Below, in pieces: positions 27,404 to 36,099 of a stretch of DNA of 64,000 nucleotides (the stretch's first letter is position 1; each line of letters opens with the position of its first letter). The notes beneath the pieces were generated by a model. The model was given only the letters and a program-made list of their open reading frames with translations. It searched no databases and had not been told where the DNA came from. Source of the DNA: DATGMS01 sp035303945 (GTDB lineage: Bacteria > Bacteroidota > Bacteroidia > Cytophagales > Cyclobacteriaceae). The position numbers and the translations under genes are program-made. The DNA is taken from contig DATGQZ010000060.1 of NCBI GenBank assembly GCA_035303945.1, positions 1-64,000 of the forward strand. The letters run 5' to 3'.

Positions 27404-29131
27404 TTATTCCCAACCCGGATTTTGGTCCAGGCTTACTCCATTTTCTTTATACAAAGCAATTTGATCCAAGGGAATCGGTTCTAGGTATACCTTAGGATCT
27501 GTAAACCTTCTCATTGAGGCGGCTGAAGTAGAAGGGATGATGTAACCCTCTTCTCCATTGGTCAGGGTCACGCTGCTCTGCAATTCAGGATAATCGGCCC
27601 GTTTGATCCACGCGCCTCTGTTGATATTCACATTTTCTTCTGTGTCTACATAATCCAACTTTTTCCACCTTTTAAGATCATCCAATCGGAAGCCTTCCAT
27701 CATTAACTCTATTCTTCTTTCCCTGCGTATTTCCCAAATCAAACTGGGCACAGACTCGTCTCTATTAGGATCATCATAAACTTGACCATTGACGGCAGGC
27801 TGCCCACCAAACACTTGGAGATCAGGCATGGCTATGCCAGGTCGGGCGCGCAACACATTAATAGAACGATCCAGATCTTCCTGTGTCATTCCAGGCCCTC
27901 CCACGGTGGCGAGCTCTGCCACCGCTTCTGCATAATTCATCAATATTTCCCCATAGCGCATCACGGGAGCATCGGTAGGATTCAAGCTTGAACTTCCTTC
28001 GGGCAAATCTTTGATATCCTCGTTCAAGAATTTATGCGTAGCATAGCCGCTGGTAGAAAAATTAACAGAAATACCGTTGAGGCGTAACTCGTAAGGAACT
28101 ACGGTCTCATGAAGCCTAGGATCACGGTCAGCCATCACGTTGTCGATACCCTTATCGCCTTTATAGAGAGGCGAAACAGCGATGGGTAAACCATCACTGG
28201 CCAGGTAGCTGTCGATGGCATCTTTGGATACACCGGTCTGTGGCTCCATATTGTTGTAGCTATTCAAGGCATGGGTGAGCAAGCCTACCTCATATTGCCT
28301 AAAAAGAATAACTTCTGGATTTCCAGCCAAGTTGAGGGAATTAAACACTTCCCGATAATTATCCAGCGAGTAATCTCCCGATTCCATGATTTCGTTGGCG
28401 GCCCACTTCGCTGCCTCCAAGTAGGTTTTGGCTTTTTCGTTGTTGCCTTCGTGGTATTTCTGCCAGGTACCCTCATACAACATGGCCCGAGACATAAATG
28501 CCAGCACCGTGGCGCGATTTACCGTAAGGCCTTTGGTGCCATCGCTGAGGCGTACATTTTCGGCAGCAAATTGAAAATCCTCCAACACCCTATCCATGAC
28601 TAAATCCCGTGGATCCCTAGGCTTGTATAGTTGCTCCATGTCGGTGTCGCTAAGCTCTTCTCCAAACCACGGCACATCACCGAACTGCTTTACCAAATCA
28701 TAGTATTCCAACGCGCGGAAAAAACGCGCCACACCTGACCAATGTGCTATAGCTTCCTCTTCCATTGGTACAGTCTGTATCCTGTTTAGGAAGATATTGG
28801 CCTTCCGTACCCAGCTGAACGTCCAGTAAGAGCTGCTGGCCGCGGAGGGCACATTGATCCTGAACTGTGTCGGATTGGTGGGGGCAAAATCATCATTAAG
28901 GCTCTGTCCTGTAAAAAATTTGCCCCAAGCATATCCTGATCCATAGCCACTGAAATAGGCGGGGTAAAATCCCCATGCAAAAGTCCGCACGTTGGACTCA
29001 TTTGTCCAATAGGTTTCGTCAGTAAGTCTGTCCAATGGTGGCTTTTCCAGAAAATCCTCCTGACAGCCCACCAAAGCCACCATGCACACACTGATTAATG
29101 CAAATATTTTGAGTTTCATCTTTCCGATCAT
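27404..29131 (-). CDS. SusD/RagB family glycan-binding lipoprotein (locus 1)
   Basis: The 575-residue lipoprotein has a lipobox ending ALVGC followed by QEDFLEKPPLDRLTDETYW, the standard SusD opening. TPR-like helices and the RagB/SusD C-terminal region (LIWEIRRERRIELMMEGFRLDDLKRW) follow. SusD proteins sit on the cell surface as a lid on their SusC channel and capture oligosaccharides. The start codon at 29131 directly abuts the SusC stop; an ATG four codons further in (29119) is also possible. The NodB-like and GH9 genes follow after 129 bases, completing a small polysaccharide utilisation locus. Confidence 0.93.
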   Translation of the reverse strand: MIGKMKLKIFALISVCMVALVGCQEDFLEKPPLDRLTDETYWTNESNVRTFAWGFYPAYFSGYGSGYAWGKFFTGQSLNDDFAPTNPTQFRINVPSAASSSYWTFSWVRKANIFLNRIQTVPMEEEAIAHWSGVARFFRALEYYDLVKQFGDVPWFGEELSDTDMEQLYKPRDPRDLVMDRVLEDFQFAAENVRLSDGTKGLTVNRATVLAFMSRAMLYEGTWQKYHEGNNEKAKTYLEAAKWAANEIMESGDYSLDNYREVFNSLNLAGNPEVILFRQYEVGLLTHALNSYNNMEPQTGVSKDAIDSYLASDGLPIAVSPLYKGDKGIDNVMADRDPRLHETVVPYELRLNGISVNFSTSGYATHKFLNEDIKDLPEGSSSLNPTDAPVMRYGEILMNYAEAVAELATVGGPGMTQEDLDRSINVLRARPGIAMPDLQVFGGQPAVNGQVYDDPNRDESVPSLIWEIRRERRIELMMEGFRLDDLKRWKKLDYVDTEENVNINRGAWIKRADYPELQSSVTLTNGEEGYIIPSTSAASMRRFTDPKVYLEPIPLDQIALYKENGVSLDQNPGWE

Positions 29132-32100
29132 TTAAAAGGTTAACTGCACGCCAAAAGAAACAGATCTGCTATAAGGATAAACCCTACCAAAGGTGTTGGG
29201 ATCATTGAGCCCTGCAGGGGTGTAATCTACCTCGGGATCAATCGGCAGATCCAGGTTGTCTATCTCAAATAGGTTTTCGCCGCTGGCGTAGATACGCACC
29301 CTATCCAAGTTCCACTTGCTGATCAATGAAGCAGGGAGCGAATAGCCGATGGTGATGTTTTTCATCCTCATATACGAAAGGTCAAGCAAGTAGCGGGTTT
29401 GAGGCCTGAAATTGGTGGGGCTAACCTGCTGGCCCGCATCGGTGGGGCGTGGATAAAAGGCATCCGGATTTTCAGGCGTCCAATAATCCAACTGGTGAGC
29501 AAACCAAGCTTCTCCTGGGCGGTATCCGGGAACGAAGATCGGACCATTGGCCCAAAAGTCCCTTTTTCCTACGCCCTGCACAAAAAAGTTGAAGTCAAAG
29601 CCTTTGAAGTCTCCCCCCAGTCGCAACCCGTATTGGTAGCGGGGGGTGGAATTGCCGATTACCTTTTGGTCTCCATAATCGTCGATGGTATTCGCACCAA
29701 AATCCACGACGCCGTCACCGTTTAGGTCTTTGTATTTAACATCACCCGGACCGAAGAAGAACCATCCGCTTTCAAATACGGATTGGGAAGGAATGCCCTC
29801 CTTAAGCACATATTTGCCATCGTTTAACACAAATTCACCGTTGGCATCCTTGACAAAATCATCCTCTGTAAACAAACGATCGGTCTCATAACCCCAGATC
29901 TCCCCCAACACACGGCCTGGCCGGTTGGAGTTGATACCTCTGTTGTCGGCAAACTCGGTAATTTTCTCCTGGAAATCCGATAAAGTAGCCGTTACGCTCA
30001 GGTTAAGCCCGTTGCCAAAACTTTGGTTGTAATCCACTGACAATTCCCAACCCGTGGTCTGCAGCTCTCCCAGGTTTTGCTTGGTGGCGGCTGTACCATA
30101 AGATGCGGGCAATACCAATCCTGCACTATGCATATCGCTGGTGGTCCGACGGTACCAGTCAAAGCTGGCACCCAGGCGGTCTTGGAAGAAGCGCACATCC
30201 GCACCCAAATCCAAAGTAGTCACCGTTTCCCAGGTTAGTGAGGTAGGCAAAGCACCAGGAGTAGCTACAGTCGGTTGATTAATCCCACCGACCAGCCAAC
30301 CGGAATTGGAAGTAGCCATGATGCGATAGATGTCTGCCATAAAAGCATTTTGGTTGCCTATCGCACCCCAAGAGCCTCTCAACTTGAGGAATGACATAAC
30401 CTCTGTAACAGGCTGCATGAAGGGCTCTTCCGTAATGACATACCCCGCAGACATGGATGGAAAGAATGCCCATCGTGAGGTGGGGGACAATCTAGATGCC
30501 CCATCGTAGCGGCCATTCACTTCTAGAAAGTATTTGTTTTGGTAAGCATAGTTCAGCCTGCCGAAGACCCCCAGGGTAGACCATTCGTCGCGGCCTCCGT
30601 CCACAAATTGGTCACCAGTCGCCAAGTCCAATTCGCCACGGTCAGGATCCATCAGGTTTCTTCTTTCGGACATTTGCATCCAATATTCATAATGCTCCGC
30701 ATCCCCACCGGCAATAGCCTTGAAGGAGTGGTCTCCCCAAGTTTTTTCATAAGTGGCAAACAATTTACCCACGTTCCTATTGCTCCAAGAGGAGGTGTAC
30801 CTCACCCTATCGTAAGCAGCACTGGTGTATGGTTCATAAATCAAATTGGCACCCGTCGACCAAAAATTGTATGCAGAAAGTACCCCACCAGTTTGATGCT
30901 CATGGAAGTTGTTGGAGTCAAAAGTATAGTCCGCATCAATGGACAATCCCTCAATGGGGCGTAAGGTGGTCCCCAAATTGATCCTTGCCAAGGAGTTGTT
31001 TTCTTCATTCATTTTGGCCTGTTGCACTTCTTGAATAGCACTGCGGAAAGGGTAGCCTTCGTAAGTGCCATAGGGATAAACTTTAGGCCAACGGTAGAGA
31101 TAATACCAAGGGTCATATGTATCTGTGGAAAAATAAAATGGTCGGGTAAAATTGGTCTTGGAATAAATCACCTTTCCTCGGGCTTCAATCCAATCCGTCA
31201 CCTGGGTGCTTATGTTCAAGTTGAGAGAGTAACGGTCAAAATTATCCGGATTCACCTTCAACACACCATCCTGACCCAGATAGCCTATGCCTAAGCGATA
31301 GTTGGTCCGTTCAGTGCCACCGGCAACGGATAGATCATGTTTTTGCTGTGGCGTCCATTTCCGCATAAACATATCCCCTGCATCCCAGGAGCGGTAAAAA
31401 AACAAGCGCCCGTCGCGGATTTCGAAATCCCTTCCCATGACCATCTCATCTCCCAAATCCTGTCCGCCGTAGGCAGCATCCCATTCCCTCATCTTTTGGA
31501 TCGAGGCCTGATCGATATACATGCCTACCACACCGAAAACATTGGTGGAAGGGTTGGTTCTTTGCAATGCCTTAAAAGCCATTTCAGCACCTTCTGCCGC
31601 AGGGGCAATGACCGGAGTAGTGGTAGGCGTAGCCCAAGCAAAATTATTGGAATAGGTGACTTTGGGAACATCTCCTCTTTTTCCGGATTTGGTGGTAATC
31701 AGGATCACCCCCCATGCTCCCCTAGCGCCGTAGATCGAAGCGGAAGCCGCATCCTTTAGCACTGAGATCGATTCGATATCCTCTGGGTTGATCATCTGTA
31801 GGTTTGGAATTTCGACGTTGTCCACTAAGATCAATGGCTGAGCACCCCCAGAGTTGCTTAGCGTACCGGTCATCCCTCTCAATCTTATGTTGGGATTTTG
31901 GCCGATCTGCCCGGTGGGGGTAGTGATGGTCAAACCCGGCGTTGTACCCTGCAAGCCCCTAGCTACGTCAGGAATGGGGCGGGATTCCAGCACCTTGGTA
32001 TCTACTGTCGATACGGCACCTGTCAGGTCACTCCTTCTTTGGGTTCCATAACCTACCACGACCACTTCGTCAAGTGCTTGTGCATCCGACTGTAGGACGA

Positions 32101-32389
32101 CATCGATTACCCGATCATCCCCTACCACCTTTTCCTGTGGCACCATACCGATAAAGCTAAATACCAACACGCTGCCTTTTTCGGCACTGATTTGGTATTG
32201 CCCGTCGATATCAGTAGATACACCACTAGTTGTTCCTTTGATCAAGACGCTTACTCCTGGCAGACTGGTTCCGTCATCGGCGCTGGTCACCGTTCCGGAG
32301 ATGCTGACCATCTGCGCTATCGTCTGATGATAAAGCAGGAGCAAACACATGCAAAAGAACCCTGGTAAAAGTTTTTTCATGTTAAACAT
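29132..32389 (-). CDS. SusC/RagA family TonB-linked outer-membrane transporter (locus 1)
   Basis: The 1085-residue protein contains a signal peptide, a CarboxypepD_reg-like domain (about residues 28-110, ISGTVTSADDGTSLPGVSV), the TonB-box-like region ALDEVVVVGYGTQ, a plug domain and a 22-strand barrel ending in phenylalanine (FGVQLTF), the signal for barrel assembly. SusC proteins import oligosaccharides delivered by their SusD partner using TonB energy. It is the first gene of the minus-strand operon with SusD, the NodB-like protein and GH9. The start may be the ATG three codons later (MKKLL). No clear -7 box was found upstream. Confidence 0.95.
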   Translation of the reverse strand: MFNMKKLLPGFFCMCLLLLYHQTIAQMVSISGTVTSADDGTSLPGVSVLIKGTTSGVSTDIDGQYQISAEKGSVLVFSFIGMVPQEKVVGDDRVIDVVLQSDAQALDEVVVVGYGTQRRSDLTGAVSTVDTKVLESRPIPDVARGLQGTTPGLTITTPTGQIGQNPNIRLRGMTGTLSNSGGAQPLILVDNVEIPNLQMINPEDIESISVLKDAASASIYGARGAWGVILITTKSGKRGDVPKVTYSNNFAWATPTTTPVIAPAAEGAEMAFKALQRTNPSTNVFGVVGMYIDQASIQKMREWDAAYGGQDLGDEMVMGRDFEIRDGRLFFYRSWDAGDMFMRKWTPQQKHDLSVAGGTERTNYRLGIGYLGQDGVLKVNPDNFDRYSLNLNISTQVTDWIEARGKVIYSKTNFTRPFYFSTDTYDPWYYLYRWPKVYPYGTYEGYPFRSAIQEVQQAKMNEENNSLARINLGTTLRPIEGLSIDADYTFDSNNFHEHQTGGVLSAYNFWSTGANLIYEPYTSAAYDRVRYTSSWSNRNVGKLFATYEKTWGDHSFKAIAGGDAEHYEYWMQMSERRNLMDPDRGELDLATGDQFVDGGRDEWSTLGVFGRLNYAYQNKYFLEVNGRYDGASRLSPTSRWAFFPSMSAGYVITEEPFMQPVTEVMSFLKLRGSWGAIGNQNAFMADIYRIMATSNSGWLVGGINQPTVATPGALPTSLTWETVTTLDLGADVRFFQDRLGASFDWYRRTTSDMHSAGLVLPASYGTAATKQNLGELQTTGWELSVDYNQSFGNGLNLSVTATLSDFQEKITEFADNRGINSNRPGRVLGEIWGYETDRLFTEDDFVKDANGEFVLNDGKYVLKEGIPSQSVFESGWFFFGPGDVKYKDLNGDGVVDFGANTIDDYGDQKVIGNSTPRYQYGLRLGGDFKGFDFNFFVQGVGKRDFWANGPIFVPGYRPGEAWFAHQLDYWTPENPDAFYPRPTDAGQQVSPTNFRPQTRYLLDLSYMRMKNITIGYSLPASLISKWNLDRVRIYASGENLFEIDNLDLPIDPEVDYTPAGLNDPNTFGRVYPYSRSVSFGVQLTF

Positions 32390-32641
32390 CGTTTTTTGGG
32401 AATAAGAAATTGTTAAATGCGTTTTTGAGGAATGCCTCCCGTCAAGGATTTAAATGCCCGGCTTTTATTCCTGCTTCCAAATTTTCCTATAAAAATAACG
32501 GCGTCCATCCCTGAAAACAGTGATTTGGCAATATCCCTGTATGGGGAGGCGGGGACTGCTGCCATAGCGTTTCAAAGTGTTCAAACTGCAGGGCCATCCA
32601 TAAAATTAACCCAAAAAATAACAGGGCTGGGATACCTGGAA

Positions 32642-32971
32642 CTACACCTGGTGAGGCTTTTCCCTCTTTCGATTATAAATCTCCTTGCCCACCCTATTGA
32701 TATGGTCAAGGAAGTCATCATTGGTGATTTTGTTATAAATAGAAATATCGAACTTGTAAGGCAACATCAAGTCATCGAGATCAAACTCAATTTCCGTCAG
32801 CAAGCTCAGATCAATATTCTCACCCTTTAAGGTAAGATCAATGTCAGAAGCAGGTTTAAAATTGCCCATTGCCCGTGAGCCATAGATCAACACTTCCTCA
32901 ATGGCTTTATATTTTGAGAAAACTGCCCGTATGCTATTAATTTCTTCTTTGGCCAGTCCTGAATTTTCCAT
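32642..32971 (-). CDS. mntA: MNT nucleotidyltransferase-domain antitoxin (MntA type)
   Basis: The 109-residue protein is a minimal nucleotidyltransferase with G31-S32 of the GSRAMG motif, the metal-binding pair D43-x-D45 in SDIDL and a third acidic residue near D75 (KFDIS), so the active site looks complete. In HEPN/MNT modules of this kind the nucleotidyltransferase inactivates the HEPN toxin by adding AMP units near its active site. It starts one base after the HEPN stop and ends 252 bases before the SusC start of locus 1. That spacer between the two minus-strand genes contains nothing I recognise. Confidence 0.85.
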   Translation of the reverse strand: MENSGLAKEEINSIRAVFSKYKAIEEVLIYGSRAMGNFKPASDIDLTLKGENIDLSLLTEIEFDLDDLMLPYKFDISIYNKITNDDFLDHINRVGKEIYNRKREKPHQV

Positions 32972-32972
32972 C

Positions 32973-33449
32973 TTATAAAAGCTTGCCTTGTTCGCCGCTT
33001 CTTTTCGCTTCCATATTCTTTTGGAATTCTAAAAAAGCGGGATAATATTCATTCAATATTTTGGAATAAATTTCATCCGCAGTTTCTTCATTGTAAGTGT
33101 GGGAAGTTTTGTTGCGGCTCCCGATCATATCCATCCAAATCTTTCCATCAGAAATTAATTTAAGCTGAAAGGCTTCCCTCGTGGCATCCCGACTTCCTCC
33201 AACATCCGTATTACCTTGGTAGGCGGCATAATCCTTCATCACATTCCAGGCCAGTTCGTGGGTGTATTCAAACCGCTGTATTAAACCCTCTTTAATTATC
33301 TCATCCAATACGAAACCTAAGTCGTCATCGTCCATTGGCTCGTCTTCATCTATTAAATTATGCCTGATGTACTCAACCGCTTGTGAAAGCTTTCGTAGTG
33401 CTTTTACAAAGTTGGAGAATCTCTGTTTCCACCTGATATCTTGTTCCAT
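32973..33449 (-). CDS. hepT: HEPN toxin, nucleotidyltransferase substrate-binding family (HI0074/HepT-like)
   Basis: The 158-residue helical protein matches the HI0074 type of HEPN domain: IQRFEYTHELAWNVMKDY, GSRDATREAFQ and the RNase signature R112-x4-H117 in SRNKTSHTYNE. Intact R-x4-6-H means the ribonuclease site is probably functional. With the adjacent MNT gene it forms a toxin-antitoxin pair, toxin gene first. A negatively charged insertion (DEDEPMDDDD, near residue 35) is not in the shortest family members. Such modules are commonly found in accessory DNA, which fits this patch between a polysaccharide locus and a broken gene. Confidence 0.86.
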   Translation of the reverse strand: MEQDIRWKQRFSNFVKALRKLSQAVEYIRHNLIDEDEPMDDDDLGFVLDEIIKEGLIQRFEYTHELAWNVMKDYAAYQGNTDVGGSRDATREAFQLKLISDGKIWMDMIGSRNKTSHTYNEETADEIYSKILNEYYPAFLEFQKNMEAKRSGEQGKLL

Positions 33450-33668
33450 ATTGTTCGATGATTCCTTGACTGCAATATCGTAATTAAATTTTTAGAAAGC
33501 CATCCAGTCTACCACGATCAATTACGACTTCTCACATTTGAAATTTGGCTTCCTATCCGATTGGTTTTGATCAACCGCCTCATAATTAATCTTTTGAATT
33601 TGTTAATCTCTAATACATCGACCAATAGTCGCGGACGGTGGGCCAGTTTTTTTGCCAATTGAAGCCAG

Positions 33669-33693
33669 GATAAGCTTCCACTCAAAGCTTATC
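33669..33693. repeat. Perfect nine-base inverted repeat after the broken alkylation-repair gene
   Basis: GATAAGCTT (33669-33677) and AAGCTTATC (33685-33693) enclose a seven-base loop right after the stop of the gene fragment read on the minus strand. No T-run follows, so terminator function is doubtful. Confidence 0.5.
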
Positions 33694-33697
33694 GCTC

Positions 33698-34054
33698 CTA
33701 CAAATTTCTCTTACTGCTTTCTATTTTAATAAATTCCGGCAGGTAGTCCGGCGTACATCCTTTGGAAACCATTTGCCCTTTATAAAGGCCGGTCTGCTCT
33801 CCCGCTAGGATATAGCGTGTCCGGTACTTTGGATCAAAAACTCCGATCCAGCCGTCGGTAAAGTTCATCGCCAATTGCACTTCAGGCTCTTCGCTGGCTA
33901 TCCGTTGTTCAATGGCGACTATTAATTCTTCGGTATTGGGCAGAGGCGTTTGTCCCATCCAACGCAATCGTGCTTGGTAACACCAGAAAATCCTTCTTTG
34001 AAGTGGAGAAGGGCTATTTTCCCAGGGTTCGATCAAGGCAATGGATTTCTTATA
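33698..34054 (-). pseudogene. C-terminal remnant of a DNA alkylation repair (AlkD-like) protein
   Basis: The frame encodes about 119 residues after a stop at 34055-34057 and has no convincing start: the first usable codon is a TTG at 34036. The blocks RRIFWCYQARLRWMGQTP, QLAMNFTDGWIGVFDPKYR, GLYKGQMVSKGCTPDYLPEFI and IES resemble the end of Bacteroidota DNA-alkylation-repair HEAT-repeat proteins, which are normally about 230 residues. The N-terminal half is missing; the 113 bases upstream, up to the alpha/beta hydrolase stop, do not encode it. It is probably non-functional. Family recall is from memory and moderately sure. Confidence 0.55.
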
Positions 34055-34149
34055 TTATTCGGAACAAAATTTTTAACGCTACAAATCACCAATGATAAAT
34101 TCAGCTTTAAGCCATGCATTTGTCAATTCTTTTAAGCTGCTCCCTGTTG

Positions 34150-34998
34150 TCAGCTTATCGCCTTAATATGTTTGGTTACTCCATCAATAATAGCATCCCA
34201 ATCGTCAAAATGCAATTCATGTCCCGTGCCCTGGAGGCTAATCATCTTTGAGTGTTTTATATGCTCGAGCAAAACACCGGCATTTTTGAAATGCCAGATT
34301 TTATCCTCTGTACCGTGTATTACTAAGGTAGGTTGCGATATTTCATTCAATCTATTCAAAAATTCTTCTCCCCCTTGTAATGTAGCGTGATTGAACATGG
34401 TTAAAAAGTTATTTGCCCTGCTGAATTCCGCTCTGATTAATTTTTCACTTCTATTTCTGTCAAACAGCTTTCTACCACTCATAAGCGAAGCACCTTGAAT
34501 CATATAATTTACAACATCATCCTCATCTGACCAATCCACACTACCAGACTTGCTGTGAAAATCCAGAATTCCTTTGTCCATCTCAGGGATTGTTGGATCG
34601 GAATCGCCCCAAGGTCCGGTTGCTAAAAGTGTTAAAGTAATTACTCGCTCGGGATATTTGATGGCGGCAATTTGAGTTATAAGTCCACCTAAGGACATGC
34701 CCAAAAAATTGGCTTTGTCAATTTGGTAAGCGTCTAATATCGAAACGGCATCATTTGTTAAATCAACAATATCGTAAGGTGTAGTACCCACTTCATAAAA
34801 TGTAGATTTTCCCACATCTCTATTGTCATACCGAATTACAAAAAATCCACTATCCGCCAACTTTTGGCAAAAATCCGCATCCCAAAAAAGCATTGAAACC
34901 GTTGCACCTGCTACTAATAGAATGGCAGGATCATTTTCGCTTCCAAAACCTTCCGTATACAATTCGATTTCGTTTATTTTAACTATTTTCTCTTTCAT
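34150..34998 (-). CDS. Alpha/beta hydrolase
   Basis: The 282-residue cytosolic protein has a classic alpha/beta hydrolase layout: an early RYDNRDVGKS turn, nucleophile S102 in GMSLGG, the acid in HGTEDKIWH and the catalytic histidine in GTGHELHFDD. It resembles small esterase-like or aminoacrylate-type hydrolases, but the substrate is unknown. The coding sequence is visibly richer in A and T than the neighbouring hydrolase genes and it sits beside a gene fragment and a toxin-antitoxin pair, so recent acquisition is possible. Confidence 0.88.
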   Translation of the reverse strand: MKEKIVKINEIELYTEGFGSENDPAILLVAGATVSMLFWDADFCQKLADSGFFVIRYDNRDVGKSTFYEVGTTPYDIVDLTNDAVSILDAYQIDKANFLGMSLGGLITQIAAIKYPERVITLTLLATGPWGDSDPTIPEMDKGILDFHSKSGSVDWSDEDDVVNYMIQGASLMSGRKLFDRNRSEKLIRAEFSRANNFLTMFNHATLQGGEEFLNRLNEISQPTLVIHGTEDKIWHFKNAGVLLEHIKHSKMISLQGTGHELHFDDWDAIIDGVTKHIKAIS

Positions 34999-35305
34999 GA
35001 TGTGAAATGCGGTTTTACTGAAATGGTTGTGTCGCTTTTGTAAAAACTGTTAGCGGGATTGTTAAAGCATGCGAAAGCCTTTTTTTCTGGCAAAACTGTG
35101 GTTCGCATGCGCTATTCCATCCGTGTTATTCCAAAGTAGCGTTGCCAACCGCTATTTCCTCGACGGGTTAATGTCACAATATAGGAAAAAATGATGACCC
35201 CATTTTACCATGCCACTAAAGCGGGGTTAACCTACCCCGTGTCCAAGACCAGATGTAAGATGCCCATGTCTCCCTCCTTTGCAAAAATCTCCGTACATTT
35301 ATTCC
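34999..35305. other. Divergent intergenic region with a nested inverted repeat
   Basis: This region separates the alpha/beta hydrolase (minus) and the response regulator (plus). It holds the nested inverted repeat listed separately; I found no gene in it and no match to TAnnTTTG good enough to call. Confidence 0.5.
35051..35154. repeat. Nested inverted repeat upstream of the response regulator
   Basis: TAGCGG (35051-35056) pairs with CCGCTA (35149-35154); inside it GCATGCGAA (35067-35075) pairs exactly with TTCGCATGC (35102-35110). The structure is reminiscent of recombination sites or folded leaders, but it does not fit the integron attC core. Confidence 0.45.
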
Positions 35306-35938
35306 ATGATTAAAGTACTGATAGCAGATGACCACCGGCTCTTTATCGATGGACTAAAAGCCATGCTGGAAGGGACGCCGGAAATCGAGGTGGTAGGGGA
35401 AGCCATGAACGGGCAGGAAGTGTTGGACTTCTGCGCTGAAAATGCTGTGGATATTGTCATTATGGATATCAGTATGCCGGTGATGGATGGCATTGATGCC
35501 ACCAAGCAGTTGGTAAAAACTTACCCAAACCTAAAAATCCTCTGCCTATCCATGCACAATGACCGGAATTATATCTCTGATATGCTAAAAACGGGGGCAC
35601 AGGGATATATTCTCAAAAATACCGGCAAGGAAGAGTTGATTGAAGCACTCAACAGCCTACAGGCAAGAGAGAATTATTTGGGGGAAGAAGTCCGAAAAAC
35701 CCTGCTCAACAGCTTTATGAAGCAGGACAAGATACCCCCCACGGAAAAACTCTCAGAACGAGAAAAGGAAGTGCTGGAATGTATCGCCGGCGGACTTACT
35801 ACGCAAGAAATTGCTGATCAGCTGTTTATCAGTAAAAATACCGTAGAAACCCACCGCAAAAACCTCCTTTACAAGCTTCAGGCAAAAAACACAGCAGAAC
35901 TGGTCAATAACGCTTACAAAAAAAGGGTGATTGGTTAA
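35306..35938 (+). CDS. Response regulator, NarL/FixJ (LuxR-type) family
   Basis: The start is set at the ATG at 35306, which gives the normal MIKVLIADDH opening and 210 residues; a TTG nine codons earlier is unlikely. The receiver domain has acidic pair D8-D9, phosphorylated D54 in IVIMDISMP, and the lysine in ILKNTGKEE. The C-terminal LuxR helix-turn-helix (LSEREKEVLECIAGGLTTQEIADQLFISKNTVETHRKNL broken into its usual parts: SEREKEVL, TTQEIA, SKNTVETH) binds DNA. Its natural kinase class is HisKA_3, exactly the type encoded 4 kb downstream at 40037, and three cell-wall-related genes lie between them on the same strand. Confidence 0.93.
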   Translation: MIKVLIADDHRLFIDGLKAMLEGTPEIEVVGEAMNGQEVLDFCAENAVDIVIMDISMPVMDGIDATKQLVKTYPNLKILCLSMHNDRNYISDMLKTGAQGYILKNTGKEELIEALNSLQARENYLGEEVRKTLLNSFMKQDKIPPTEKLSEREKEVLECIAGGLTTQEIADQLFISKNTVETHRKNLLYKLQAKNTAELVNNAYKKRVIG

Positions 35939-36099
35939 GCAATTGGGACATCAGCCCTTTGGGTATTGCTTTACTGGGTAAATGCTTGATATTTTTTTGC
36001 AAAGCAGCCTATCCATTAAACTTCCATCATTTACCAACAAAATCTGCTGATCCTGGGACTTTCCGCCACAAATTCCTTTATTTCCCACATATTTGCAGT

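Noticed and set aside
35041..35160. Integron attC site
   Set aside because: GTTAGCG and GCCAACC were compared with the attC cores, but the RYYYAAC/GTTRRRY consensus is not met and there is no integrase.
35939..36099. Longer TTG-started N terminus for the amidase
   Set aside because: The extra 47 residues lack a signal sequence and would hide the lipoprotein signal that starts at 36100.
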